From Paludisphaera mucosa (GTDB lineage Bacteria; Planctomycetota; Planctomycetia; Isosphaerales; Isosphaeraceae), in NCBI RefSeq assembly GCF_029589435.1, contig NZ_JARRAG010000001.1:1912808-1976807 (forward strand): 64,000 bases of DNA, in the 5' to 3' direction. The first letter of the stretch is position 1. Every line of letters starts with the position of its first letter. The notes beneath the pieces are model-generated. The model saw only the letters and a program-made list of their open reading frames with translations, had not been told where the DNA came from and searched no databases. The position numbers were made by a program, and so were the translations under genes. This document shows, in pieces, positions 51,093 through 60,264 of this stretch.

Positions 51093-52919
51093 CTAGGCCA
51101 CGTCCTCGAGATATTTTTCGATGTCGGTGGTCATCCGGTCAAGGACCGCCTTGGTATCGGCCTTGGCCGAGGCCAGGGCGTCGGGGTCGGCGACCGGGCT
51201 GCGGGCGAAGAGGTAGAACTTGATCTTGGGCTCGGTGCCCGACGGCCGGGCGGCGAATCGGACCCCGTCGCGCTCGGTGTGGAAGATCAAGAGGTCGCCC
51301 GACGGCTCGGTGAGCGGCAGGGTCTTGCCCGAGCCGCTCAGGTCGCGGATCTCGTGCGTCCCGTAGTCGTAGACCTCGGTGACGGGGAAGCCGGCGACGG
51401 ACCTCGGGGGCGATTCGCGGAAGGCCTTCATGATCGAGCGGATCTTGCCGAGCCCCTCGCGGCCGGTGTAGGTCTTGTTGATCAGCCGCTCGCCGTAGTG
51501 GCCGACGTCGATGTAGAGGTCGTCCAGGTACTCGACGACCGTCTGCCTGCGGTCCTTGCAGGTGGCGGTCAGTTCGGCGAAGAGGAGCGAGGCGATGGAG
51601 GCGTCCTTGTCGCGGGCGTAGGTCCCCTTGAGGTAGCCGTGCGACTCCTCGAAGCCGAAGAGGAAGCCGACCGGCCCCTCGCGGTCGACGCGCTGGGCGA
51701 TCCACTTGAAGCCGACGAGCAGGTCGTCCTCGGTCCGGATCCCCTCGCGCTTGCCGAGGGCCTTGGTCATCTGGCTGGAGACCAGGGTGGTGACGAGGTA
51801 GTGGTCGGGCCGGAGCCGGCCCAGGTCGGCGTTCTGCTTCATGACGAAGGCCGCGAGCAGCACGCCGATCTGGTTGCCGTCGAGCGTGATCCACGCGCCG
51901 GACGGGTCGCCGGTCGCCGGCAGGCCGACGCCGATGCGGTCGGCGTCGGGGTCGCTGGCGAGCACCAGGTCGGCCCCGGTGGCCTTGGCCTCGGCGATGG
52001 CCGCCTGCAGGGCCGAGGGGTTCTCGGGGTTCGAGACGTGGTTGGGGACGTTCGGGAAGTCGCCGTCCTGGGTCCGTTGCGACGCCAGGATGTTGACGTC
52101 CAGGAATCCGTCCGCCTTGAGCACCGCGGCGACCGAGGTCTCGCCGACGCCGTGCAGCGGGGTGTAGACGATCGAGATCCCCCGCGCGTGGCTGACCGAC
52201 TCGCCCACGACCGAGGTGATGTAGGCCGTGTCGACCTCGGCTCCCGCGTAGACGATCGAGCCGTCCTTGAGGCCGTCTTCGAGGGACTTCTCGGGGATGT
52301 CGCGGTCGGAGGCGGCCTCGACGCAGGCGATGATCCCCGCGTCGTCGGGGGGGACGACCTGGCCGCCGTTGGCCGCATAGCACTTGAAGCCGTTGTCCGA
52401 GGGCGGGTTGTGCGAGGCCGTGATCATGATCCCCGCGTCGCAGCCCAGGTGCCGCACGGCGAACGAGAGCAGGGGGGTCGAGCGGGCGTCCTTGAACAGG
52501 TGGACCTTCACGCCGGCACCGGCCAGCACCCGAGCGCACAGCTCGGCGAACTCGGGCGAGTTGTGGCGGGTGTCGCGGGCGATCACGCACGAGCAGGCCG
52601 CGCCGGGACCTTTGGCGCGCTGGATGTAGTCGGCCAGGCCGCGGGCGCTCTCGGCGATGGTGCGGCTGTTGAGGACGTTCGTCCCGACCGGGTACATGAT
52701 CCCGCGACGGCCGCCGGTGCCGAACTCCAGGACCGCGAAGAAGGCGTCGTCGAGCGGCTTCCAGCGGCCGGCCTCGACGTCCTGCAGGAGCTTCTCGCGA
52801 TACTGCGCGAACGGGGCCTCGTCGAGCCACCGCTTGATCCCGGCCGCGGCCGACGACGACAGCTGCCCCCCCCGTTCGGCGTCTTCGATCTTCGCAAGGG
52901 CGGCGTCCACGGTGATCAT
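51093..52919 (-). CDS. Phosphohexomutase (phosphoglucomutase/phosphomannomutase family)
   Basis: 608 residues, the longer phosphoglucomutase-type form. Motifs: FGTGGRRGIM near residue 66, catalytic phospho-Ser in MITASHNPPSDNGFKCY, the Mg site DPDADRIGVG, the sugar-binding FGFEESHGYL, and the C-terminal phosphate-binding site FAARPSGTEPKIKFYLF. All four domains are present. It would interconvert glucose (or mannose) 1- and 6-phosphate, linking central metabolism and sugar-nucleotide supply; the GFEESHGY loop favours glucose. Confidence 0.92.
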   Translation of the reverse strand: MITVDAALAKIEDAERGGQLSSSAAAGIKRWLDEAPFAQYREKLLQDVEAGRWKPLDDAFFAVLEFGTGGRRGIMYPVGTNVLNSRTIAESARGLADYIQRAKGPGAACSCVIARDTRHNSPEFAELCARVLAGAGVKVHLFKDARSTPLLSFAVRHLGCDAGIMITASHNPPSDNGFKCYAANGGQVVPPDDAGIIACVEAASDRDIPEKSLEDGLKDGSIVYAGAEVDTAYITSVVGESVSHARGISIVYTPLHGVGETSVAAVLKADGFLDVNILASQRTQDGDFPNVPNHVSNPENPSALQAAIAEAKATGADLVLASDPDADRIGVGLPATGDPSGAWITLDGNQIGVLLAAFVMKQNADLGRLRPDHYLVTTLVSSQMTKALGKREGIRTEDDLLVGFKWIAQRVDREGPVGFLFGFEESHGYLKGTYARDKDASIASLLFAELTATCKDRRQTVVEYLDDLYIDVGHYGERLINKTYTGREGLGKIRSIMKAFRESPPRSVAGFPVTEVYDYGTHEIRDLSGSGKTLPLTEPSGDLLIFHTERDGVRFAARPSGTEPKIKFYLFARSPVADPDALASAKADTKAVLDRMTTDIEKYLEDVA

Positions 52920-53476
52920 GGCGGGAAGGCTCCAGCTGAGGCGGATTCCGGCGGCGGGCCCGCGCCCGGTCGGCGGCCCTCAAGGCTACTCAGAAAAGGG
53001 CCCACCGACAAGCAAACGGCGTCCCCTCGGGGCGGGAAAGCCGGCCCCTGAGCCGGCCCTTGCGGTCGGCGCAACTCGATTCTTTAGCAAAACTTTCGAC
53101 GGAATGGACCCGCATCGGGCCTTGTAAAAAGGGCGACTTTGTAATTTCCTCTTGACACGAGTTGGGCTCTCGCAACCAGGGACCTTCGCCGGAATCGCGG
53201 CATCGAGGTCCTCGCGAAGAAAAACGCGCGACGGAACCCCAACGGCATCGGGCGTTTGCGCCGGCTCTTTAAGACATGGGCAATCCTCTTCCCGGTCATG
53301 GCACGGTGGTTGCTCAATGAGTAATTCGCTGAGACGGAGACGACAATCATCGCCCCAGGCAGATTCATTAAAGTCGTCATGGTCGACCAGCACGATGATT
53401 AGGGCGGACACGGAAGATCGCCGACACCGGTCGGGTCCTCGGGACTCGCCGCTTGCCGATAGACAGGGAGGTCACG
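52920..53476. other. Intergenic stretch between divergent genes
   Basis: 557 bases. Lower GC from 53090 to 53200; a TTGACA occurs at 53152-53157 in the plus direction, but no good -10 is found 16-18 bases later. GGGAGG just before the ATG at 53477 is the ribosome site of the CAP protein. Confidence 0.5.
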
Positions 53477-54685
53477 ATGGCTCGACCGACGTCACGACGA
53501 TCGCTGCGATTCGAGAACCTTGAGGATCGCCAACTGCTGTCGTCGGTCGCCCCCAACAACGACCAGCAACTCGCCCTCCAGCTGATCAACATGGCCCGCA
53601 CGACCCCCCAGGCGGCGGCCCAGTGGATCTCGAAGAACGTCGGCTCGGACGTCTCCAAGACGCTCAAGGCCTACAACGTCGACGTCAACGCGGTGAAGGC
53701 CACGATCGCCAACAGCCGGCCCCTGCCCCCCGTGGCCTGGAACTCGAACCTCGCCGACGCCGCCCAGGCCCACAGCCAGGACATGGCCGACAACCAGTTC
53801 CAGTCGCACACCGGCTCGGACGGCTCCTCGGCCGACGCCCGGATCGCGAGCTCGGGCTACAAGGCCGCGACGACCGGCGAGAACGCCTTCGCCTACGCCA
53901 ACAGCGTCGACAACGCGATGCAGGCGTTCCTCTACGACTGGGGCGTCGCCGACGCCGGCCACCGCCGCAACCTGCTGCAGCCCGGCGTCTCGCCCGACGC
54001 CTCCTTCACCGACGTCGGCGTCGGCGTCGCCAAGTCGACCGGCAAGGTCGGCCCCGTCCTGGTGACCCAGGACTTCGGCAGCCGCAGCAACGCCCCGGCC
54101 CAGCTCGTCGGCGTGGTCTACGGCGACAGCGACGGCAACGACTTCTACACCCCCGGCGAAGGGCAGGGGGGCGTCGAGATCGACGCCACCAACCTCGACA
54201 GCGGCAAGACCGCCTCGACCAAGACCTGGGACTCGGGCGGCTACCAGATGCCGCTCTCGCCCGGCCGCTACCAGGTGACCGCCAGCGAGAACAACGTGGT
54301 CATCAAGCAGATCAACCTCTCGGTCGCGAACCTGAACGTCGCCCAGGACTTCCTCACCAGCGACGCCTGGGACGGCCGCTCGCTGTCCGCCGCGACCGCC
54401 AAGTCCACGCCCCCGGCGGCGCCCACGGTCCAGGCCGCCCGGGTCGCTCCGGCGGCCGTGACGATGGCCGCGACGTCGGCCCCGGCCCCGACGCCCACGC
54501 CGGCCCCGGTCACGGTCAGCGTCGCCTCGACGCCCGCTCCCTCGAACGGCTCCAAGGTGGCGGTCTTCGCCCCGAGCGACTGGAAGGGCCCGTCGGTCAC
54601 GGTCGCCTCGACGCCCGCCGACGACGCCGCCACGGCCAAGGCCCCGCTCGCCAACTGGACGACCTGGAAGGCCAACGCCCGCTGA
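53477..54685 (+). CDS. CAP-domain (SCP/PR1) extracellular protein with LEPR-XLL-like N-terminal motif
   Basis: 402 residues from ATG 53477, which follows GGGAGG (an upstream GTG/ATG at 53453 lacks this). N-terminus RRSLRFENLEDRQLLSS is the planctomycete/LEPR-XLL-type targeting motif of secreted proteins. CAP domain about residues 30-200: LNRARTTP-like helix LINMARTTPQAAAQW, LADAAQAHSQDMADNQFQSHTGSDGS, GYKAATTGENAFAYA and GVADAGHRRNLLQP, with the His and Glu of the CAP cavity. A SdrD/CNA-type beta segment follows (VVYGDSDGNDFYTPGEGQGGVEIDATNLDSG), then a Pro/Thr/Ala-rich tail. Ends in a bidirectional hairpin. Confidence 0.87.
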   Translation: MARPTSRRSLRFENLEDRQLLSSVAPNNDQQLALQLINMARTTPQAAAQWISKNVGSDVSKTLKAYNVDVNAVKATIANSRPLPPVAWNSNLADAAQAHSQDMADNQFQSHTGSDGSSADARIASSGYKAATTGENAFAYANSVDNAMQAFLYDWGVADAGHRRNLLQPGVSPDASFTDVGVGVAKSTGKVGPVLVTQDFGSRSNAPAQLVGVVYGDSDGNDFYTPGEGQGGVEIDATNLDSGKTASTKTWDSGGYQMPLSPGRYQVTASENNVVIKQINLSVANLNVAQDFLTSDAWDGRSLSAATAKSTPPAAPTVQAARVAPAAVTMAATSAPAPTPTPAPVTVSVASTPAPSNGSKVAVFAPSDWKGPSVTVASTPADDAATAKAPLANWTTWKANAR

Positions 54686-54742
54686 GGCGGCCGCCCGGCG
54701 ACCACCGAAACGCCGGCCCGCCTCGCGCGGGTCGAGTGAGAT

Positions 54743-54790
54743 CCACCCCTCCGACCATCTGGGGATCGTCGGAGGGGTGGTTCGTTTCGA
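54743..54790. terminator. Bidirectional hairpin terminator between convergent genes
   Basis: 13-base-pair stem CCACCCCTCCGAC (54743-54755) with GTCGGAGGGGTGG (54768-54780), 12-base loop, then TTCGTTT on the plus side. Between the CAP gene and the yjbQ-like gene, tail to tail. Confidence 0.8.
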
Positions 54791-54799
54791 AGGCGATGC

Positions 54800-55219
54800 T
54801 CAGGCGTCGCCCTGGACGGTGACGACCACCAACCGCCGGTGCGGCTGCGTCCGGTGCTCCCAGACAAAGACGCCCTGCCAGGTCCCGAGCGCCGGCGAGC
54901 CGTCGACGACGGGGATCGTGAGGGCCGTCTGGGTCAGGATCGACCGCACGTGGGCGGGCATGTCGTCGGGGCCTTCGAGCGTGTGCCGGAACAGCGGATC
55001 GCCGTCGGGAGCCAGCCGCGCCGCGAACCGTTCGAGGTCCTGGCGGACGCTCGGGTCGGCGTTCTCGCAGACGATCAGCGAGGCGCTCGTGTGCCGGATG
55101 AAGACGTTGCAAAGCCCCGTCCGAACGCCCGACGCGGCGACGATCTGCTCGACCTCGGCCGTGATCTCGATCGTCCCGCGACCGCGAGAGGGGACTGTCA
55201 GAGTCTGCTGGTGGATCAC
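54800..55219 (-). CDS. YjbQ/UPF0047 family protein (secondary thiamine-phosphate synthase type)
   Basis: 139 residues from GTG 55219, preceded by GGAG. Family motifs: LCNVFIRHTSASLIVCENADPSVRQDL (conserved His and Asp of the metal-like site), HVRSILTQTALTIPVVDGSPALGTWQGVFVWEHRTQPHRRLVVVTVQG. The family is small and conserved; some members show weak thiamine phosphate synthase activity, but the physiological role is not established. Length fits. Confidence 0.9.
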   Translation of the reverse strand: MIHQQTLTVPSRGRGTIEITAEVEQIVAASGVRTGLCNVFIRHTSASLIVCENADPSVRQDLERFAARLAPDGDPLFRHTLEGPDDMPAHVRSILTQTALTIPVVDGSPALGTWQGVFVWEHRTQPHRRLVVVTVQGDA

Positions 55220-55490
55220 GAGGCTCTCCGGGGGCGAAGCTGAGGGGTCGATCGGCCTGGGAAGCCCCGGAGGCTCGCGAAAGCGGTCCGGCCCCCCGAA
55301 TCGAACATAAGGTCTATTATCAGACCCAAGCCCGACGTCCGAAACCCCGGCCCTGCCGGTGCCGTCCGGTCGAACGATCCTGCCGACGGCGACGTCTCGC
55401 CCTCCCAGCTTGCCCGAGGTCGTTCCGTCGCGGTACCATCCCGCGCAGTGGTCCGCTCTCCGACGCTCCCGCCGCCGAGGATTCCCTCCC

Positions 55491-57581
55491 ATGACGTACC
55501 GACGAGTGCTCCTCGGCTTCGCGTGCCTGGGGCTCGGCCTCACGGCCGCTGCGGCCGATCCGCCGATGAAGCCCACGCTCCGCGTCCAGCCGCCGCATCT
55601 CTGGCGGCCGCCGTTCCACCTCGACCGCGTCGGCCGGCCGTCCACGGTCGTGATCGCCGTCGCCGAGGCCCCGAAGCCCGGGAGCCTCCAGCTCGCCGAG
55701 TTTCGCGTAGGCCGCGAGACGACCCGCCGCGACCTCGTCTTCCCTCCCCAGCCGCCGTTCGAGACCCGAGTCGAAGTCGACCCGACGGTCGCCGAGGTCG
55801 TCCTGTTCGCCGACCAGACCACGGAGGCGGCCCGCCTGGCCATTACTCGCCCCGACCTGGAAGCCGAGGCCGTCGCCCGCGCCGAGCCGGTCGTGAACCC
55901 CGTCGACCTGGACGCGATCCTCCCGCCCGCCGACTGGATCCTCCTGGGACCCGGCCAGACCGCGGTCGTCGAGGTCGCCGGGCTCGTTCGGAACCACGAC
56001 GAGCCCGAGGCCCGCGTCGAGGCCGGCTTCGCCTCGGGGCCGGCGAGGCGATCGGTCTCCATGCCGCTGACCGCGGACCAAAGGGCGACCAGCCGGCTGG
56101 CACTCCCCCGGCCCGCGACCGCCGCCGATCGCGACGTCCTGCACATCGCCCTCCTCGGCCGCGAGGGCAAGACGCTCTGGAGCAAGGACGTCCCGGTGAT
56201 GCTTGTGAACCAGGTTCCCACGCGCCCGGCATTCGGGGCCTACGAGACGAAGCTGCGTTACGACGCCCCGATTTCGGTCCGGGACCCGGCGACGGGGACG
56301 TTTTCGTCGCTGGACTACGCCAAGGGCTGGGATCCGGGGCTCAAGGACGTCGTCGTCCGGCTGCCCAACGGCGGCCGTTACGTCTTCTGGCGAGGTTCGA
56401 GCTACATTCCCTTCTGGGCTGGCAAGCACAACACGGGTGCATGCTATGAATGGGCCGAGGTCATCTCCCCCCAGCCGGGCGCGGTCGACTGCGTCGAGCC
56501 TTTGATGGACAAGGAGTTGCGCTACGGTCGCGTGGCGATCGTCGAGTCCACCGAGGCCCGCGTCCACGTCCGCTGGACCTATCAGTCGACCGACCTGAAC
56601 TACAAGGTCTGGGGCGACCAGGCCGTGGAGGACTACTACTTCTACCCCGACGGCTTCGGCACGCGCGTGGTCAGTTTGAAGACCGATCCCGCGACCGAGT
56701 ACGAGCTGAACGAGTTGATCGTCCTGACCCCTCAAGGGGCTTTCCCGCTCGACGTCCTGCCCGACGACATCGTCGACGCGATCGCCCTGGACGGGACGAA
56801 ACGGGCCTATCGGATGCCGATCGCCAGCGAGGACGCCAAGCCGAAGGGGGGCGAGCCGCCGGCGATCTATCGGCTGCGTCTCAACCGTCGCGAGGAGCAG
56901 GCGGCCGTCTGTTTCAACCCGGGCGATCGGTCGTTCCCCACGGTGCTCTTCGGCCCTTTCCTAGATCAGGGCGTGCTGGTGACCCCCTGCTACTGGGGTA
57001 GCCACTGGCCGCTGGCCCGGGGCAACGCCACCGGCTCGAAGATCGACGACCGTGTCGCCGCCAGCCCCTGCCACAACAGCGTCATGAGCTGGGCCGCGGC
57101 GCGTCCCGAACCGATCGCCGAGAGCCGCCGGCTGATGGTCGACGCCGCCGGCAAGGCCCGGATGATGTCCATGAGGCGCTGGGCGTGGCTGATAGGCATG
57201 TCCGACGCGGCCGACGACCGCCTTCTGCAGTGGGCTCGAAGCTACGCCCGGCCCCCCTCGCTGGAGGTCGTCGGCGGGAAGGTCGGTTACGAGGGTTGGT
57301 CCGCCGAGCGTCGCGCCTTCGCGGTGACGGTCGAAGGGCCGAAGGTCGAGATCGGCGTTCGGCCCGACGTCCCCTGCGTGAACCCGGCCTTCGAGCTGAC
57401 CGGGGCCCCGAAAGGACGGCCGAAGGTGTCGCTCGACGGCGTCTCGCTCGGCCCGGAGGCCTTCGCCTGGGACGGCCGGACGCTCTGGCTCGACGCCACG
57501 ATCGTCGGGCCTTCGCGGCTGACCCTGGATTTCGGAACGCCGACCGGTTCCGATCCCGGCACGGAGGTCTTGAAGCCTTGA
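55491..57581 (+). CDS. Exported hypothetical protein, 696 aa
   Basis: ATG 55491 starts a signal peptide (MTYRRVLLGFACLGLGLTAAAA). I do not recognise the protein. The first 230 residues look beta-rich (Ig- or jelly-roll-like); the middle part has several conserved-looking Trp/Tyr clusters (GRYVFWRGSSYIPFWAGKHNTGACYEWAEV, WTYQSTDLNYKVWGDQAVEDYYFYPDGFGTRVV), resembling sugar-binding or glycoside-active beta folds. No catalytic motif can be named. Single gene; the following gene has its own ribosome site 150 bases on. Confidence 0.8.
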   Translation: MTYRRVLLGFACLGLGLTAAAADPPMKPTLRVQPPHLWRPPFHLDRVGRPSTVVIAVAEAPKPGSLQLAEFRVGRETTRRDLVFPPQPPFETRVEVDPTVAEVVLFADQTTEAARLAITRPDLEAEAVARAEPVVNPVDLDAILPPADWILLGPGQTAVVEVAGLVRNHDEPEARVEAGFASGPARRSVSMPLTADQRATSRLALPRPATAADRDVLHIALLGREGKTLWSKDVPVMLVNQVPTRPAFGAYETKLRYDAPISVRDPATGTFSSLDYAKGWDPGLKDVVVRLPNGGRYVFWRGSSYIPFWAGKHNTGACYEWAEVISPQPGAVDCVEPLMDKELRYGRVAIVESTEARVHVRWTYQSTDLNYKVWGDQAVEDYYFYPDGFGTRVVSLKTDPATEYELNELIVLTPQGAFPLDVLPDDIVDAIALDGTKRAYRMPIASEDAKPKGGEPPAIYRLRLNRREEQAAVCFNPGDRSFPTVLFGPFLDQGVLVTPCYWGSHWPLARGNATGSKIDDRVAASPCHNSVMSWAAARPEPIAESRRLMVDAAGKARMMSMRRWAWLIGMSDAADDRLLQWARSYARPPSLEVVGGKVGYEGWSAERRAFAVTVEGPKVEIGVRPDVPCVNPAFELTGAPKGRPKVSLDGVSLGPEAFAWDGRTLWLDATIVGPSRLTLDFGTPTGSDPGTEVLKP

Positions 57582-57732
57582 CGACCCGGACGGGTCCCTT
57601 GCGAAAGTGCTTGTGACCAACAAAGAATGATTCGTTGAGTCCGGTCGCGCGCCGACCGAAGGAGGCCGGGCCGGGAGGGCTGTCGGGGCCTGTTCGGGCG
57701 AGCGGAGCGGGTCCCTTCTGGAGAACATCATC

Positions 57733-58710
57733 GTGTCGACGTGGACTGTTAGACGAGGCGTCGCCCTGTCGGCGTCCTTCATCCTGGCTCTTTGCGCAGG
57801 CCCCGAAGTCGGGGCCCAGGTCGCGGCCGGGCCGACCTCGAAAACCGCGGCCGAGGCCGAGATCCGGGCCTTCGACGCCGCGTTCGTGGACTGGTACAAC
57901 AAGGGCGACGCCAAGGCGTTGGCCTCCCTGTACACCGAGGACGCCGATGTCTTCGAGGCCGACGGCGCGCGCTATCGGGGCCGCGACCTCATCGAGCGCA
58001 GCTATACCGAGACAATCGCCGCCCAGAAGGGGGCCAAACTCACCCTGGAGATCGAGTCGATCCGCCCCCTGTCGGCCGACGTCGTCAAAGAGGAGGGGCG
58101 CTCATTGACGACCCTCGCGACCGGTGCCGTGGTGCCCCGGTTCTACACGGCACTCTTCGTCAAGAGCGACGGCCGCTGGCTGATCGCGAGCGTCCGCGAG
58201 GAGACCGACTCGCTGGTCCGTCCTCACGATCGGCTCAAGGAGCTGGACTGGCTGATCGGCGACTGGGTCGCCGCGGGAACGGAATTGGACGCCCAGGTCC
58301 ACGGCGGCTGGTCGGCCGACGGCAACTTCCTAATCCTCGACTACAGCGTCAAGCGCGGGGTTAAGCCCATGATGCAGGTGACCCAACGGGTGGGCTGGGA
58401 CGCCGTGGCGAGCCAGTTCCACTCCTGGGAGTTCGATTCCGAAGGCGGTTTCGGAGAAGGTATTTGGAGCCGGGACGGAGAGCGCTGGGTCGTCAAGCAG
58501 ACCGGCGTCCGTCCCGAGGGCGTCACGGCCTCGTCGACCCGCATCCTGACCCGCAAACGCGCCTACCTCGTGTCATTGCTCGTCACCGATCAGGTCGTCG
58601 GCGGCGTCGCCATACCCGGAGAGGAAAGGTCGGCCCTGACCCGGGTTCCGCCGGTGCCGCAGCTCGGCGCCGGCCCCCCCCGCCCGATCAACGAAAAGAG
58701 CCCGCAATGA
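57733..58710 (+). CDS. Exported SnoaL/SgcJ-like (NTF2-fold) protein with extra C-terminal domain
   Basis: 325 residues from GTG 57733 (TGGAGAAC upstream). A signal peptide is present (RRGVALSASFILALCAGPEVGAQ). Residues about 40-155 are NTF2-like: AEIRAFDAAFVDWYNKGDAKALASLYTEDADVFEADGARYRGRDLIERSYTE and VKSDGRWLIASVREE, the SgcJ/EcaC pattern. A second beta-rich region of 130 residues follows (KELDWLIGDWVAAGTELDAQVHGGWSADGNFLILDYSV), like the DUF1579-type lipocalin-like domain. Enzyme activity is unproven. Its stop overlaps the start of the next gene (ATGA), so they are translated together. Confidence 0.82.
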   Translation: MSTWTVRRGVALSASFILALCAGPEVGAQVAAGPTSKTAAEAEIRAFDAAFVDWYNKGDAKALASLYTEDADVFEADGARYRGRDLIERSYTETIAAQKGAKLTLEIESIRPLSADVVKEEGRSLTTLATGAVVPRFYTALFVKSDGRWLIASVREETDSLVRPHDRLKELDWLIGDWVAAGTELDAQVHGGWSADGNFLILDYSVKRGVKPMMQVTQRVGWDAVASQFHSWEFDSEGGFGEGIWSRDGERWVVKQTGVRPEGVTASSTRILTRKRAYLVSLLVTDQVVGGVAIPGEERSALTRVPPVPQLGAGPPRPINEKSPQ

Positions 58711-60209
58711 TCCGCGCACGATCGATCCTCGCCGTCAGCCTCGTCTCGATCCTGTTCGTCGGTTCCGGTCTGGCGTTCGGACGCGGCTTCGGCGGCGGCG
58801 GACGCGGCGGCGGCGGCTTCCGCGGCGGCGGCTTCCGCGGCGGCGGCGGCTTCCGCGGCGGAGGCATGGGAGGCGGAGGCTTCCGCGGGGAGCTTTGGCG
58901 GGGGGGGCGGCTTCCGGGCGGATATGGCGGCGGCGGTTACCGCGGCGGGGCCGGCGGCTACGGAGGGGGGTATCGGGGCGGCTACGGCGGCTCGTCGTTT
59001 GCGCATACACCGTCGTTCAGCTCGGCCGGGACCTTCAATCGCGCCGGCGGCGAGTTCCGCGGCTACAACCCGTACGGCGGGGGCTTCGGCCGCGGCCGTG
59101 GCTATGGCGGCTACGGCGCGGACTACCGGACGATGGGCTATCGGCCCTACGGCTACAACGCCTACGGCGGCTACCACAACAATTGGATGCACGGCTACTG
59201 GAACGGCGGGAACTGGGGCTGGGGCGGCGGTTGGGGGCTCGCGGCCGGCGCGGGGCTGGGCTGGGGGCTTTCGAACTGGGGCTTCGGCTCGTCGCTCTAC
59301 GACATGGGGTACAGCTCGTACTCGAACCCCTACTACGCCATCAACGGCATCAACCCGACGACCGGGATCGCCTACGACTACGCGACCCCGATCGACACGA
59401 GCGCCCCGCCGGTCGCGGATTCCCTGGCCGATCAGGGCGTCGCCTCGTTCGATTCCGCCCGCGACTCGTTCTCGCAGGGCAACTACGATCAGGCCCTTCA
59501 ACAGGCCGACGCCGCGCTCAAGCAGACGCCCAACGACACGGCTCTCCACGAGTTCCGGGCCCTCTGCCTGTTCGCCCTGAAGAGGTACGACGAGGCGGCC
59601 ACCGTGCTCTACTCGGTCCTCTCGGTCGGGCCGGGCTGGAACTGGGCCACGCTGATCGGCCTCTACCCGAACGTCGACGTCTACACGGCGCAGCTCCGCG
59701 CCCTGGAAGAAGCGACCAAGGCGAACCCCCAATCGGCCGCCGACCGGTTCGTCCTGGCGTATCAATACCTGGCCCAGGGGCACGACGAGGCCGCCGCGAA
59801 CATCCTCAAGCAACTCGTGGCGATCAAGCCGGACGACACCCTCTCGGCCCGTCTTCTGGCCAAGCTTTCGCCACCGGCCGACGCCGCACCCACGGCGGCC
59901 GCGGCCCCGGCCGCCTCCGAGCCCCCCGCCGGAGCCACGCTGGCGGGCGACTGGACGGCCAAGCCCCGGCCCGACGGCGCGATCACCCTGGACGTCCAGC
60001 CCGACGGCAAGTTCACCTGGAGCGTCACGAAGGGCGGTCAGGTGAAGCGGTTCTCGGGGACGTCGACCTACGGCGAGGGGTTGCTGACGCTCGTGCAGAA
60101 CGAGGGCCCCGCCCTGGTGGGCAAGATCGACTGGACCGACGCCAACCACATCACCTTCCGCGTGGCCGGCTCGGGCGCCGAAGATCCGGGGCTCAGCTTC
60201 TCGCGCTGA
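58707..60209 (+). CDS. Exported Gly-rich protein with TPR-like repeats
   Basis: 500 residues from ATG 58707, overlapping the previous stop by four bases. Signal peptide (RSILAVSLVSILFVGSGLAFG). A 110-residue Gly/Arg/Phe/Tyr-rich stretch (GGGFRGGGF repeats) is followed by Tyr/Gly/Asn-rich sequence, then TPR-like helices from about residue 245 (DSFSQGNYDQALQQADAALKQTPNDTALHEFRALCLFALKRYDEAATVLYSVLSVGPGWNW, then ANPQSAADRFVLAYQYLAQGHDEAAANILKQL). The last 90 residues form a beta-rich domain (LAGDWTAKPRPDGAITLDVQPDGKFTWSVTKGG). Near residues 62-70 the Gly pattern is broken (see findings). Confidence 0.78.
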   Translation: MIRARSILAVSLVSILFVGSGLAFGRGFGGGGRGGGGFRGGGFRGGGGFRGGGMGGGGFRGELWRGGRLPGGYGGGGYRGGAGGYGGGYRGGYGGSSFAHTPSFSSAGTFNRAGGEFRGYNPYGGGFGRGRGYGGYGADYRTMGYRPYGYNAYGGYHNNWMHGYWNGGNWGWGGGWGLAAGAGLGWGLSNWGFGSSLYDMGYSSYSNPYYAINGINPTTGIAYDYATPIDTSAPPVADSLADQGVASFDSARDSFSQGNYDQALQQADAALKQTPNDTALHEFRALCLFALKRYDEAATVLYSVLSVGPGWNWATLIGLYPNVDVYTAQLRALEEATKANPQSAADRFVLAYQYLAQGHDEAAANILKQLVAIKPDDTLSARLLAKLSPPADAAPTAAAAPAASEPPAGATLAGDWTAKPRPDGAITLDVQPDGKFTWSVTKGGQVKRFSGTSTYGEGLLTLVQNEGPALVGKIDWTDANHITFRVAGSGAEDPGLSFSR

Positions 60210-60228
60210 TCCAGTCGTGAACAGGGAG

Positions 60229-60258
60229 GCGGAGAGGCGGTTTCGGCCGCCTCTCCGC
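60229..60258. terminator. Bidirectional hairpin terminator between convergent genes
   Basis: 12-base-pair stem GCGGAGAGGCGG (60229-60240) with CCGCCTCTCCGC (60247-60258), six-base loop TTTCGG. No strong T-run follows on the plus side. It lies between the Gly-rich/TPR gene and the minus-strand propeller gene. Confidence 0.65.
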
Positions 60259-60264
60259 GGATCC

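Noticed and set aside
49740-53051. Open frame of 1,103 residues on the plus strand over uvrC and the mutase gene
   Set aside because: Antisense to two well-supported genes, low-complexity Ala/Gly/Val/Asp composition caused by high GC at third positions.
53152-53180. TTGACA-type promoter before the CAP gene
   Set aside because: No -10-like hexamer at 16-18 bases distance.
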